A stretch of DNA of 16,761 nt from Oxalobacteraceae bacterium UBA5157 (GCA_002415335.1 DHXL01000128.1:613-17373); one strand, 5' to 3'; positions 7,968 through 14,936 are shown, counted from the first letter of the stretch. The notes: a model not told the origin generated them from the sequence alone. Numbers and translations are program-made.

Positions 7968-9008
7968 ATGCTGCTGAAGATAGGTGAACTGGCTAAACGC
8001 ACCGGCTTGACGGTCCGCACGCTCCATCATTACGACACGATAGGATTGTTGACGCCGTCGGCTCGCTCGGATGCCGGCTATCGGCTGTATGATCGCGCCG
8101 ACATCGCGCGCCTGCACCGGGTTCAGGCTTTGCGCCGGCTCGATCTCTCGCTGGCCGAGATCGGCGTGCTGCTGGCGGGCGCGGGTGCCGACCTGCAAAG
8201 TGTGATCGAACAGCAGATTGTCGCTCTCGAGCGTCAGGTTGTGCAGGCAGCCGCCTTGCGCGACCGGCTCAAGGATCTGGTCGCGAGTGTGGCCGGTGCG
8301 GCTGAACCCAATCTCGACGGATGGCTCACGACGCTCGAAATGATGACCATGTACAGCAAGTACTTCACCGACGAGGAAGTGGAGAACCTGCGGCGACGGC
8401 GCGGTAGCAGCAAGCTCACACTTAGCGCCGAGTGGTTGGAGATGGTTGCGGCAGTACGCGGCTTGATCGATAAAGAGACGCCGCCGCAAAGCGCACAAGC
8501 AGCGACCTTGGCCAAACGTTGGATGCGGCTGGCGCAGCAGACCATGGGCGACGATCCGCGTTTCTTCCTGAAGCTCGAGGCGATGCACCGCAACGAGTCG
8601 AGCGTGCAGGTGCTGACCGGCATCGACGGAACGCTGATCGACTATATTTCGCAAGCCGCATTCGAGGTACGGTTAAGCTTGTACGCACGGTATTTCAACG
8701 CGGGCGAGCTGGTCCGCACGCGAATTTCACATCGCAAGAATATGCAGCACTGGCGGCAGTTGATCGCCGAGACTCGGCAACAAATGGCGCACGGTGCCGC
8801 TCCCGAGCAGCCGGAAGTGCAAGCGCTGATCCAGCGCTGGAACGTGCTCCACGTGGATGCCTGGGGTGACGATCCGATCGTGCGGCAACGGGTGCGCGCC
8901 GCGCATCAAGCCGAGCCTGAACTATTGATGGGGAGCGGCATCGACCCCGCGATGATCGCGTTTGTGCAGCAGGGATTTTCCCATTTCGACTCACATCAAT
9001 CCGAATGA
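7968..9008 (+). CDS. MerR family regulator with duplicated TipAS-like effector region
   Basis: Transcriptional activator or repressor of 346 residues that should bind the dyad in its own promoter. Residues 1-70 are a standard MerR winged helix-turn-helix (KIGELAKRTGLTVRTLHHYD, then GYRLYDRADIARLHRV). Residues ~75-108 form the antiparallel coiled-coil dimerisation helix. The rest is a long effector region. KYFTDEEVENLR at 131-142 resembles the opening of TipAS drug-binding domains. Two similar stretches follow, at ~156-232 and ~262-337. Each runs W-x-x-L/M ... RW ... GDDP ... H and ends in a short I-x-x-x-Q/F segment, which suggests an internal duplication. TipAS-type regulators sense bulky hydrophobic drugs. 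The MFS exporter 24 bp downstream on the same strand is the obvious target. The start is fixed by AGAGGA seven bases before the ATG. The ligand is unknown. Confidence 0.92.
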   Translation: MLLKIGELAKRTGLTVRTLHHYDTIGLLTPSARSDAGYRLYDRADIARLHRVQALRRLDLSLAEIGVLLAGAGADLQSVIEQQIVALERQVVQAAALRDRLKDLVASVAGAAEPNLDGWLTTLEMMTMYSKYFTDEEVENLRRRRGSSKLTLSAEWLEMVAAVRGLIDKETPPQSAQAATLAKRWMRLAQQTMGDDPRFFLKLEAMHRNESSVQVLTGIDGTLIDYISQAAFEVRLSLYARYFNAGELVRTRISHRKNMQHWRQLIAETRQQMAHGAAPEQPEVQALIQRWNVLHVDAWGDDPIVRQRVRAAHQAEPELLMGSGIDPAMIAFVQQGFSHFDSHQSE

Positions 9009-9032
9009 CATCAATCCAAAAAAAGAATTCGC

Positions 9033-10334
9033 ATGTCTGAAAAACAGACCGCCAATGCGCGCGCCGCGCTGGTCCAGGACCGCAATTTTCGCTGGCTGTT
9101 GACCGGCTCGGTGATGTCGATGCTGGGTGACCAATTTACCTTGATCGCGTTGCCGTGGCTGGTGCTGAAAATGACCGGCGACACGCTGATGCTGGGCGCG
9201 GTACTGGCCGTAATCAGCGTGCCGCGCGCGCTGTTCATCCTGCTCGGCGGCGCGCTGGTCGATCGCCATTCGCCAAAGCAGGTGCTGATCATTACCAAGT
9301 ACATCAACTTCGTATTACTTGGGTTGCTGGCATCGCTGGTGATACTTGGAATATTGAAATTGTGGATGGTGTTTGTGCTGGCAGGCGGCATCGGACTGGC
9401 AACTGCATTCAGCATTCCAGCCGGCACTTCCATCATGCCTCACGTCGTCAAACGCGAACAGCTGCCAGCGGCCAACAGCCTGTTCATGGGCCTGCGCCAG
9501 CTGACGATGTTCGCCGGTCCGCTACTGGCCGGTTTGCTGATTGCAGTATTCGGCGACGGCGGCAACGGCGTGGTGGGCGATGCGCACGGCCTCGGTTTTG
9601 CATTCCTGTTTGACTCGCTCACGTTCGTGCTGTCGGCTTGGACGCTGCGCCTGGTCGCTATGCGGCCGGCGCCCGCCACGCCGGGAACACCAGAGCATCG
9701 GCACGTGCTGGGCGCGGTCGCCGATGGCTTGCGCTGGTGCTGGAATGATCGCGACCTGCGCATCTGCTTTTTATACTGGGCCGCCGTCATGCTTTTTGTG
9801 GTCGGACCGGCCCAGGTCGCGATGCCGGTGCTCGCTGCACAACTGGGCCATAGCGCGAGCGCTTTCGGAATCCTGGTCGGCATGCACGGCGCCGGCTCGC
9901 TGATCGGCATGATCGTCTCCGGCATCAAGCCTGATTTGCGCGCTGGCAGCTTCGGCTCGACGATCCTGCTCATCGATGGCATCGTCGGCGCGCTATTCAT
10001 CCCGATGGGCAGCATCAACGCGATCTGGCAGGGCGCGCTGCTGCTGACGATCGGCATGCTGAGCGGTTTCCTGGTGGTGACGATCTACACGTGGTTGCAG
10101 CGGCGCGTCGCACCGGCGATGCTCGGCCGCACCATGAGCGTGTTCATGTTCATCATGGTCGGGATCGCGCCGATTTCGGCGGCGATCACCGGCTGGCTGA
10201 TGCGCAGCATGACGCCGGCGGTTCTGTTTGCCGGCAGCGGATCGATGTTGATTGTGATTGTCTTGATTGCGCTGGCGACGACGCCGATGCGCTCGGTCGC
10301 GGAGTTTCGCGTCAGGTCTGGGGCTGAGCACTGA
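9033..10334 (+). CDS. MFS transporter, probable efflux pump
   Basis: Integral inner-membrane protein of 433 residues with about 12 hydrophobic segments. It begins with a short cytoplasmic tail and a first helix containing GDQFTLIALPWLVL. The loop after helix 2 carries an MFS motif A-like GGALVDRHSPK (72-82). The overall pattern resembles the MFS_3/EntS-like group of exporters, which move small molecules out using the proton gradient. Translation probably starts at the ATG at 9033; the Shine-Dalgarno region is only a poor AAAAAAAGAA. The gene lies 24 bases after the merR stop with no visible promoter between, so it is likely cotranscribed and induced by the drug-sensing regulator. The substrate cannot be predicted. 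Confidence 0.92.
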   Translation: MSEKQTANARAALVQDRNFRWLLTGSVMSMLGDQFTLIALPWLVLKMTGDTLMLGAVLAVISVPRALFILLGGALVDRHSPKQVLIITKYINFVLLGLLASLVILGILKLWMVFVLAGGIGLATAFSIPAGTSIMPHVVKREQLPAANSLFMGLRQLTMFAGPLLAGLLIAVFGDGGNGVVGDAHGLGFAFLFDSLTFVLSAWTLRLVAMRPAPATPGTPEHRHVLGAVADGLRWCWNDRDLRICFLYWAAVMLFVVGPAQVAMPVLAAQLGHSASAFGILVGMHGAGSLIGMIVSGIKPDLRAGSFGSTILLIDGIVGALFIPMGSINAIWQGALLLTIGMLSGFLVVTIYTWLQRRVAPAMLGRTMSVFMFIMVGIAPISAAITGWLMRSMTPAVLFAGSGSMLIVIVLIALATTPMRSVAEFRVRSGAEH

Positions 10335-10338
10335 AGCG

Positions 10339-10359
10339 GCCTCCGGATCAAGCCGAGGC
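10339..10359 (+). terminator. Weak hairpin after the MFS gene
   Basis: GCCT-c-CGG pairs with CCG-AGGC around an ATCAAG loop, starting 4 bases after the stop of the exporter gene. There is no following T tract and the structure overlaps the presumed -35 region of the next promoter. It is only a possible transcript-end structure. Confidence 0.2.
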
Positions 10360-10371
10360 AACAACGGCTGT

Positions 10372-10377
10372 TATAAT
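10372..10377 (+). promoter_or_regulatory. -10 box for the riboswitch/mntX transcript
   Basis: A consensus TATAAT sits just ahead of the aptamer, placing a transcription start near 10384. The region 17 bases upstream (CAAGCC) is a poor -35. The perfect -10 and its position directly before the riboswitch make it the best promoter candidate. Confidence 0.6.
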
Positions 10378-10382
10378 TCGTC

Positions 10383-10486
10383 CGCCCTTAGGGAGTAGCT
10401 TCACCTCGCAATGAGGTGGCGTGCATCAACATACTTGGCTCCACAGAACCATGGTGTACGCAGCTCACGCTTAGCAAGACTTTTGG
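10383..10486 (+). promoter_or_regulatory. yybP-ykoY manganese riboswitch aptamer
   Basis: Leader RNA element that binds Mn2+ and switches on manganese-exporter genes. Its two conserved metal-site loops are both present in order: GGGAGTAGC at 10391-10399 and GCAAGAC at 10474-10480. Between them a clean hairpin (CACCTC 10402-10407, GAGGTG 10413-10418) and the stretch from GTGCATCAAC to the second loop match the helical arms of this class. It lies between a TATAAT box and a UPF0016 gene, one of the families this riboswitch is known to control. Exact ends are estimated. A covariance-model scan against the Rfam yybP-ykoY model would settle them. Confidence 0.87.
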
Positions 10487-10502
10487 CTATACGTCGCCTT
10501 GC

Positions 10503-10540
10503 GCTGGTGGGCAACGTGTAGTCAATTGCTCTTCACCAGC
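10503..10540 (+). promoter_or_regulatory. Probable expression-platform hairpin before mntX
   Basis: GCTGGTG (10503-10509) pairs perfectly with CACCAGC (10534-10540), with an inner GCAA/TTGC stem (10511-10514, 10526-10529). The hairpin ends two bases before the weak Shine-Dalgarno ACGGAA (10542-10547) and 14 bases before the ATG. It lacks a T tract, so control of translation is more likely than premature termination. How it exchanges with the aptamer is not resolved from sequence. Confidence 0.5.
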
Positions 10541-10554
10541 TACGGAATCTCGAC

Positions 10555-11130
10555 ATGGAAGCTCTACTCGTTTCAACCGGCGTCGTCGCCCTGGCGGAAA
10601 TCGGCGACAAGACTCAATTGCTGGCATTTATTCTCGCTGCACGCTTCAAGCGGCCGATCCCGATCATTTTTGGAATCTTGTGCGCCACGCTGGTCAATCA
10701 CGGATTGGCCGGTGCGCTCGGCGCATGGATCACCTCGGTCGTGAGTCCGGAAGTCATGCGCTGGGCGCTCGGACTATCGTTTATCGGTATGGCGATATGG
10801 ACGCTCATCCCGGACAAGATCGAAGAAGAAGAAACCGAGGTCGCGAAGCGCCTGGGCGTCTTTGGCGCAACGCTGATCACGTTCTTTCTCGCGGAGATGG
10901 GCGACAAGACGCAATTGGCGACGGTCGCGCTGGCGGCGCACTACGGCACGCCGTTGATGGTGGTGATCGGCACCACCTTGGGCATGCTGATCGCCGATGT
11001 CCCTGCGGTATTCGTGGGCAACCGGTTTGCCGAGAAAATCCCGATGAAACTGGTTCACTCGATTGCGGCCGGCATCTTCGCATTGATGGGCGCGCTCACG
11101 TTGTTCAGGGTTGAAAAGCTGTTCGCCTAG
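10555..11130 (+). CDS. mntX: Manganese exporter, UPF0016/MntX family
   Basis: Inner-membrane Mn2+ efflux protein of 191 residues. The two signature E-x-G-D-K-T motifs of the UPF0016 (TMEM165/GDT1) family are present at 15-20 (EIGDKT) and 114-119 (EMGDKT), each at the start of one three-helix repeat, for about six membrane helices in all. The acidic linker IEEEETEV near residue 89 lies between the repeats. In Neisseria and other proteobacteria MntX protects against manganese excess. The riboswitch directly upstream supports the same role here. ATG 10555 is chosen because the first motif then falls at the usual distance from the N terminus and ACGGAA precedes it. No other gene follows closely on the same transcript. 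Confidence 0.93.
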   Translation: MEALLVSTGVVALAEIGDKTQLLAFILAARFKRPIPIIFGILCATLVNHGLAGALGAWITSVVSPEVMRWALGLSFIGMAIWTLIPDKIEEEETEVAKRLGVFGATLITFFLAEMGDKTQLATVALAAHYGTPLMVVIGTTLGMLIADVPAVFVGNRFAEKIPMKLVHSIAAGIFALMGALTLFRVEKLFA

Positions 11131-11220
11131 CGATCCTTCACAAACCTCGATCACGAGTCACACGTCGAGTCGCGCATGCGGCTTGCCGGACTCCGGCCCA
11201 AAGTCGCTTGCCCCATCATT

Positions 11221-11247
11221 TCCGCACGACCGTGCGGATGGTACAAT
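11221..11247 (+). promoter_or_regulatory. Promoter with palindromic operator-like site for the first EamA gene
   Basis: TCCGCACG (11221-11228) and CGTGCGGA (11231-11238) form a perfect 8-bp inverted repeat with a 2-base centre. It ends 3 bases before a good -10 box TACAAT (11242-11247). It fills the region where the spacer between -35 and -10 would be; a -35 at 11219-11224 (TTTCCG) is weak. The placement fits a repressor or activator site controlling the exporter at 11281. It could also act as an RNA hairpin if transcription starts further upstream. Confidence 0.5.
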
Positions 11248-11280
11248 TGCCTCGCAGCAAATTTCCCCATACTCCCCGCC

Positions 11281-12192
11281 ATGTCTCCCACCGACAGTAT
11301 CAAGCTGGTCTTTCTCGCCGCCATTTGGGGCGGCTCCTTCATTTTTCTGCGCGTCGCGGTACCGGAAGTCGGCCCGCTACTGACCGCGCTGTTGCGCGTA
11401 TCGCTGGCCGGCGTGGCGCTGCTCGGCTTCGCCACCATGACGGACGTGCAGATGAACTGGCGGCACAACGCGAAGTCGTATGCGCTGGTCGGGCTGTTCG
11501 CGACCTCGCTGCCGTTTTCCTGCTTCTCATTTGCATCGCTGTACCTGCCGGCCGCCTATTCGGCGCTGCTGAATTCGACCGCACCGCTGTTCGGCGCGTT
11601 GTTTTCTGTGCTATGGCTGGCCGAGCGGATGACACCGCGCAAATTGTCCGGCTTGGCGCTCGGCGTCACCGGGGTCGGCGTGCTGGTTGGCGCCGGCGCC
11701 CTGGTGCTCGACGCAAAAGTCTTGCTGGCGGCCGCGGCCTGCCTATTGGCTGCCGGCTGTTATGCGGTGTCGAGCATCATCGTGAAAAAAACCGGGCGCC
11801 CGAGCGGTGCGAGCGGCGGCATCCATCCGATCGCGATGGCCACCGGCTCGATGCTGTGGGGCGCGCTGATCATGGCACCGACCTTGCCGTTTTCGCTGCC
11901 GACGGCGACGCCGTCAGCCACGGCGATATGGTGCGTGGTAGCGATGTCGCTGTTGTCGTCGGCAGTAGCGCAGGCGATTTTCATCCCGCTGATCGTCAAG
12001 ATTGGACCGACGCGCGCGATGTCGGTGTCGTTTCTAATTCCGTTGTTCAGCATGCTGTGGGCGTTCATCTTCCTGCATGAAGCGGTCGGCCTGTCGACGC
12101 TGCTCGGTGCCGCCATCGTACTGGCTGCGATGGGTTTGGTGCTGACCGCCCGTCATCCGGAGCCGGAAGATGCGTTGACGGTCGAGGCATAA
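11281..12192 (+). CDS. EamA/DMT family transporter (first copy)
   Basis: Inner-membrane drug/metabolite transporter of 303 residues with about ten helices arranged as two EamA repeats. The first opens with LVFLAAIWGGSFIFLRVAVP. The second ends with GPTRAMSVSFLIPLFSMLWAFIFLHEAV and a last helix before a short acidic tail. Members export amino acids, purines or other metabolites; no substrate can be named. The frame is open from an in-frame ATG at 11176, but that extension would run through the palindrome and the TACAAT box. It also reads as a non-membrane Cys/Pro-rich stretch, so ATG 11281 is preferred although no clear Shine-Dalgarno sequence precedes it. It resembles the second EamA gene at 12953 along its whole length, which points to an old duplication. 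Confidence 0.9.
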   Translation: MSPTDSIKLVFLAAIWGGSFIFLRVAVPEVGPLLTALLRVSLAGVALLGFATMTDVQMNWRHNAKSYALVGLFATSLPFSCFSFASLYLPAAYSALLNSTAPLFGALFSVLWLAERMTPRKLSGLALGVTGVGVLVGAGALVLDAKVLLAAAACLLAAGCYAVSSIIVKKTGRPSGASGGIHPIAMATGSMLWGALIMAPTLPFSLPTATPSATAIWCVVAMSLLSSAVAQAIFIPLIVKIGPTRAMSVSFLIPLFSMLWAFIFLHEAVGLSTLLGAAIVLAAMGLVLTARHPEPEDALTVEA

Positions 12193-12241
12193 GGCCGCAG
12201 TCGCTGACCTATGGCGACGCACTCGCCGCGTGGCGAACCAT

Positions 12242-12730
12242 TTACTGTTTTAGCGCGCCGTCCCAGTGCTCGGCGATCTTGCCGTCCTGTACGCGGAACA
12301 TGTCGAACCAGGTCGTGGTGTAGTGCTTCGTCACGTCCTTCGATGCGCTGCCGTCGCGCACGAAGCTCAGGACCACGAAATCGCCATCCGCCACGATCGA
12401 AACCAACGGCGCCTTCACCAGCGGTTCGATTGGTTTTGGTCGGGATATTTTCGAGAAGTAGCGGACGAATGCGGCGCGGCTGGTCGGCACATTCGGGTTG
12501 TGCTGGATGTAGGACTCGTCCATGTATTTGTCGGCAAGCTCCATGTGCCCCGCCTCGACCACCTCGCGCCAGAAATCATAGACTAGTCGCTTGTTCGCCG
12601 CGAGCCGCGCATCGGGGCTCGCGAGAAGTTGCGCGTGATCCGGGTTGGCTTGTACGGCGACTTGGGCTTGCACGAAAGCGGGCGCTGCAAGAGCGAACAG
12701 CAGACCGGCAGTTGACAGGAGTCTATTCAC
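12242..12730 (-). CDS. Secreted SnoaL-like (NTF2-fold) protein
   Basis: Small exported protein of 162 residues. The start is taken as GTG at 12730-12728, with AAGGA (12740-12736) five bases upstream. The chain then begins with a good signal peptide (VNRLLSTAGLLFALAAPAFV, cleavage near VQA-Q). The longer frame up to 12874 would bury that signal peptide and is rejected. The mature part fits the SnoaL-like polyketide-cyclase/NTF2 fold (COG4922-like): NKRLVYDFWREVVEAG, then YIQHNPNVP with His77, and the closing WFDMFRVQDGKIAEHWDG with His155. Such proteins are loosely annotated as aldol-condensation or isomerase-like enzymes; substrate and reaction are unknown. It is convergent with the first EamA gene and divergent from the second, an inserted single gene between two paralogues. 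Confidence 0.85.
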   Translation of the reverse strand: MNRLLSTAGLLFALAAPAFVQAQVAVQANPDHAQLLASPDARLAANKRLVYDFWREVVEAGHMELADKYMDESYIQHNPNVPTSRAAFVRYFSKISRPKPIEPLVKAPLVSIVADGDFVVLSFVRDGSASKDVTKHYTTTWFDMFRVQDGKIAEHWDGALKQ

Positions 12731-12952
12731 GATGATCCTTGGGGAGTGATTCGTAGGTTGGATTGGAAATGCTCGGGCAACTTTAGCACGGCAAACGCAA
12801 AAGCCGAAACAGACGCCGACTCGTTCCAGACTTGTTCCATATCCAGGCGTCGAGAATTGCAAACCATGCGCCAAATTACATGTCCGATTGCGGCCAACAC
12901 GACCCGCCCGCCTGCGCTATCCTGTGCACTCCGTTATCATCGAAGAATCATC

Positions 12953-13840
12953 ATGCGCAGCGCCGATCTGATCCGTCTCATCACCCTCGCCGCCATCTGG
13001 GGCGCATCCTTTCTGTTCATGCGCATCGTCGCGCCGGTGCTCGGTGCACTATGGACCGCCGAGGTGCGCGTCGCGATCGCCGGCGGCGCGATGCTGCTGT
13101 TCATGGCGGCGACGCGGCGCGCGATGTATTTTGGCCGCAATTGGAAACAGTACCTGATACTCGGCACGATCAATTCGGCGCTGCCGTTCGCGCTGTTTGC
13201 GTATGCGGCGCTGACGCTGCCGGCCGGGTATTCCGCGATCGTCAACGCGACCAGTCCGCTGTGGGGCGCATTGATCGGGGCGGCGGTATTGGGCGAGCGG
13301 CTGACCGCGCGCAAGATCGGCGGCCTGTTCATCGGCGTCGCCGGTGTCGCGTTCCTGGTGCGGCTCGGCCCGGCACAGTTCACGCCGCAGCTGTTGCTCG
13401 CGGCGCTGGCTTGCGTCGGCGCGGCGATGTGCTACGGTGTGGCGGGCGCGTATTCGAAGAAGGCGTCGGTCAGCATTGCGCCGCCATTGATGGCGACCGG
13501 CTCGCAACTCGGTGCGGCGCTCGTGATCCTGCCGTTTCTGACGCTGGCGCCGGTGCGCGCCGAAATCACGCCTTTCATTCTGGTGATTGCGGCCGTGCTG
13601 GGCTTGCTATGCAGCGCGGTTGCGTACTTCATATACTTCCGCTTGATCGCGGATCTCGGACCGACCAAGGCCTTGACCGTAACGTTTTTGATCCCGCTGT
13701 TTGCGCTGGTGTGGGGTGCGTTGTTCCTGCACGAGACCGTCAACTTGAATACCTTGATCGGCTGTGCGCTGGTGGTGTTGGCGACGTGGCTGGTGTTGTT
13801 TCCGGGTCGGGCTGTCAGCAATAATATCGCGATGCGATAG
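12953..13840 (+). CDS. EamA/DMT family transporter (second copy)
   Basis: Inner-membrane exporter of 295 residues with about ten helices in two EamA repeats. The N terminus LITLAAIWGASFLFMRIVAPVLG and the closing GPTKALTVTFLIPLFALVWGALFLHETV align closely with the first copy 1.6 kb upstream. The start at ATG 12953 is chosen because the membrane protein begins there. The open frame extends back to 12746, but that part is not EamA-like and would overlap the signal region of the divergent gene's promoter. GAAGAA at 12942-12947 is a poor ribosome site, and TATCAT at 12935-12940 is a possible -10 without a clear -35. Substrate unknown. Confidence 0.9.
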   Translation: MRSADLIRLITLAAIWGASFLFMRIVAPVLGALWTAEVRVAIAGGAMLLFMAATRRAMYFGRNWKQYLILGTINSALPFALFAYAALTLPAGYSAIVNATSPLWGALIGAAVLGERLTARKIGGLFIGVAGVAFLVRLGPAQFTPQLLLAALACVGAAMCYGVAGAYSKKASVSIAPPLMATGSQLGAALVILPFLTLAPVRAEITPFILVIAAVLGLLCSAVAYFIYFRLIADLGPTKALTVTFLIPLFALVWGALFLHETVNLNTLIGCALVVLATWLVLFPGRAVSNNIAMR

Positions 13841-13842
13841 AC

Positions 13843-13867
13843 AAAAACCCGATCCCCCGTCGATCGG
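13843..13867 (-). terminator. Minus-strand intrinsic terminator-like hairpin
   Basis: Read on the minus strand, CCGATC (13867-13862), a 7-base loop and GATCGG (13854-13849) form a 6-bp stem, then G and a run of five T (13847-13843). It lies directly behind the stop of the second EamA gene, yet on the plus strand no T run follows. It would stop transcripts coming leftward from the pabBC direction before they enter the transporter gene. Confidence 0.45.
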
Positions 13868-13883
13868 CATTGCCAATTCCCAG

Positions 13884-14018
13884 TCGTGCGCACAGCGCAA
13901 GCTACATTGCCGATGCCGCCAGGCGTAGCGTGCGCTGTGCGCACGAATCCATGGGTGCGCTCCCGCGACGAACTTGCATCCCTAGCAATGCCTCGGTCGT
14001 GTGCACAGCGCACGCTAT
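13884..14018. repeat. Three copies of a 22-bp self-palindromic repeat
   Basis: Units lie at 13884-13905 (forward), 13925-13946 (inverted) and 13997-14018 (forward). The second unit read in reverse differs from the first at 1 of 22 bases; the third differs from it at 2. Each unit contains its own small dyad, best seen in the second (GTGCGC-TGT-GCGCAC at 13930-13944). The first two also pair with each other over 22 bases around a 19-base loop. This resembles a small dispersed intergenic element of the REP/MITE kind. No copies were seen elsewhere in the window. Confidence 0.7.
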
Positions 14019-14028
14019 CCGCAATGCG

Positions 14029-14238
14029 ATGGTTTCTCACAGATTGTGGCATGCCGGACTCGCGCTGATCAGGGAAAAAGTGCCGGCCCATGCGCATGGC
14101 GAGTACGTGAATTTCGATCAGCTGGTTTATGGCAGCCGCGAATCGGTCCGGCCACAGGTGCCAGACATGCATGCGCGGTTGCTGGCGATCGCCTACGATC
14201 CGCAATGGGCGGAACGCCTGCGCATGCCCGGCGCTTGA
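14029..14238 (+). pseudogene. Unrecognised coding scrap, possible C-terminal remnant
   Basis: A 69-codon stretch from ATG 14029 reads like real protein: REKVPAHAHGEYVNFDQLVY, then QVPDMHARLLAIAYDPQWAE. It ends at TGA 14236-14238. No ribosome site precedes the ATG, and the frame upstream runs into the repeat cluster, which cannot be coding in any sensible way. It therefore looks like the surviving end of a gene cut at the repeats. I do not recognise the family. The 13841-14322 interval holds nothing else beyond the hairpin and repeats listed separately. Confidence 0.35.
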
Positions 14239-14322
14239 CGGCAGAACTGACCAGCTTGGTCGTGCGCTGCCCGACTGGTCGACCTCGGCAGCACGCAGTC
14301 GCTCGGTGCGGCATCGCTGCTG

Positions 14323-14856
14323 GTGCTCGAATCGCTGCTGCCTGAAGCGAAAAAAGCAGCTCAGCGCCAGGCCGAGGCCGGCGAGCGGCAGCGCATAACC
14401 GACACGGACGAATCCAGCTCCCGCAAAGGCGAACTGCGGACCACGCTCGGGGCGATCCGCGACGCCGGCGATGCCAGCCTGCTGACGGCTGCGGCGTGCG
14501 CCCGGCTCAGGGCCGCGCTGGACCGTTACTTCGCGCTGCTGGCGCGGATCAGGTCTTCCGGACGGATCGATCTGCCGTGGCAGGAAATCCGAAAGTCAGC
14601 CGCTCGCGCTGAGCGGGCCGCGGGCCAGATGGTGCTGCTGGTTGATACCCTGGCCGAACAGCGCGCGGAAATTGCCGGATGGATGAGCAAGGAAGTGCTG
14701 GTTTTCTTTGCGCTGGCGACGGTCCTGCTGCCGATATTTTTCGGCCGGCAGGCGGCCTATCTGGTGAGCGCGATTGCGGGAGCGCTGCTGGTATGGCGCG
14801 TCGCCTCCTGTTATTCGATCATGCGCAGAATCAGGGAACTGGCACGCAAGCTATAG
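14323..14856 (+). CDS. Hypothetical membrane protein with N-terminal helical region
   Basis: A 177-residue frame from a GTG at 14323. Residues 1-~125 are Ala/Arg/Glu-rich and probably helical or coiled coil (LESLLPEAKKAAQRQAEAG, later AARAERAAGQMVLLVDTLAE). Two membrane helices follow near 127-165 (EVLVFFALATVLLPIFFG and LVSAIAGALLVWRVA), then a basic tail (RRIRELARKL). I recognise no family. The frame is open upstream to 14251 without a better start codon, and no Shine-Dalgarno sequence precedes the GTG. The 5' end may therefore be damaged, or translation may start at a rare codon. It lies next to the orphan scrap and the repeats, in the same frame as the scrap but separated by two stops. 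It is convergent with pabBC. Confidence 0.45.
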   Translation: MLESLLPEAKKAAQRQAEAGERQRITDTDESSSRKGELRTTLGAIRDAGDASLLTAAACARLRAALDRYFALLARIRSSGRIDLPWQEIRKSAARAERAAGQMVLLVDTLAEQRAEIAGWMSKEVLVFFALATVLLPIFFGRQAAYLVSAIAGALLVWRVASCYSIMRRIRELARKL

Positions 14857-14936
14857 CGATTCATTGCATTGCGCCACGTATCGGCGCGGCGTGAACTGCT
14901 TGTTCCAGCGGCGTCTGGCGGCGGCTGTGAGGCGCC

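Noticed and set aside
10416..11114. A 232-codon plus-strand frame overlapping mntX.
   Set aside because: It lies across the riboswitch and is out of frame with the clear UPF0016 protein; its translation has no membrane or family character.
11185..11197. GCCGGA-C-TCCGGC inverted repeat after mntX, considered as a terminator.
   Set aside because: The loop is effectively 1-3 bases, no T run follows, and GC-rich dyads of this size are common here.
11176..11280. N-terminal extension of the first EamA transporter.
   Set aside because: It covers the palindrome and the TACAAT box, and its sequence is not like any EamA N terminus.
12200..12236. Small stems (GTCGC/GCGAC and TCGCC/GGCGA) in the convergent gap after the first EamA gene.
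   Set aside because: Short stems without a T tract on either strand; expected by chance at this GC content.
13884..14018. Regularly repeated units considered as a CRISPR array.
   Set aside because: Only three units, of alternating orientation, unequal spacing (19 and 50 bases) and no cas genes.
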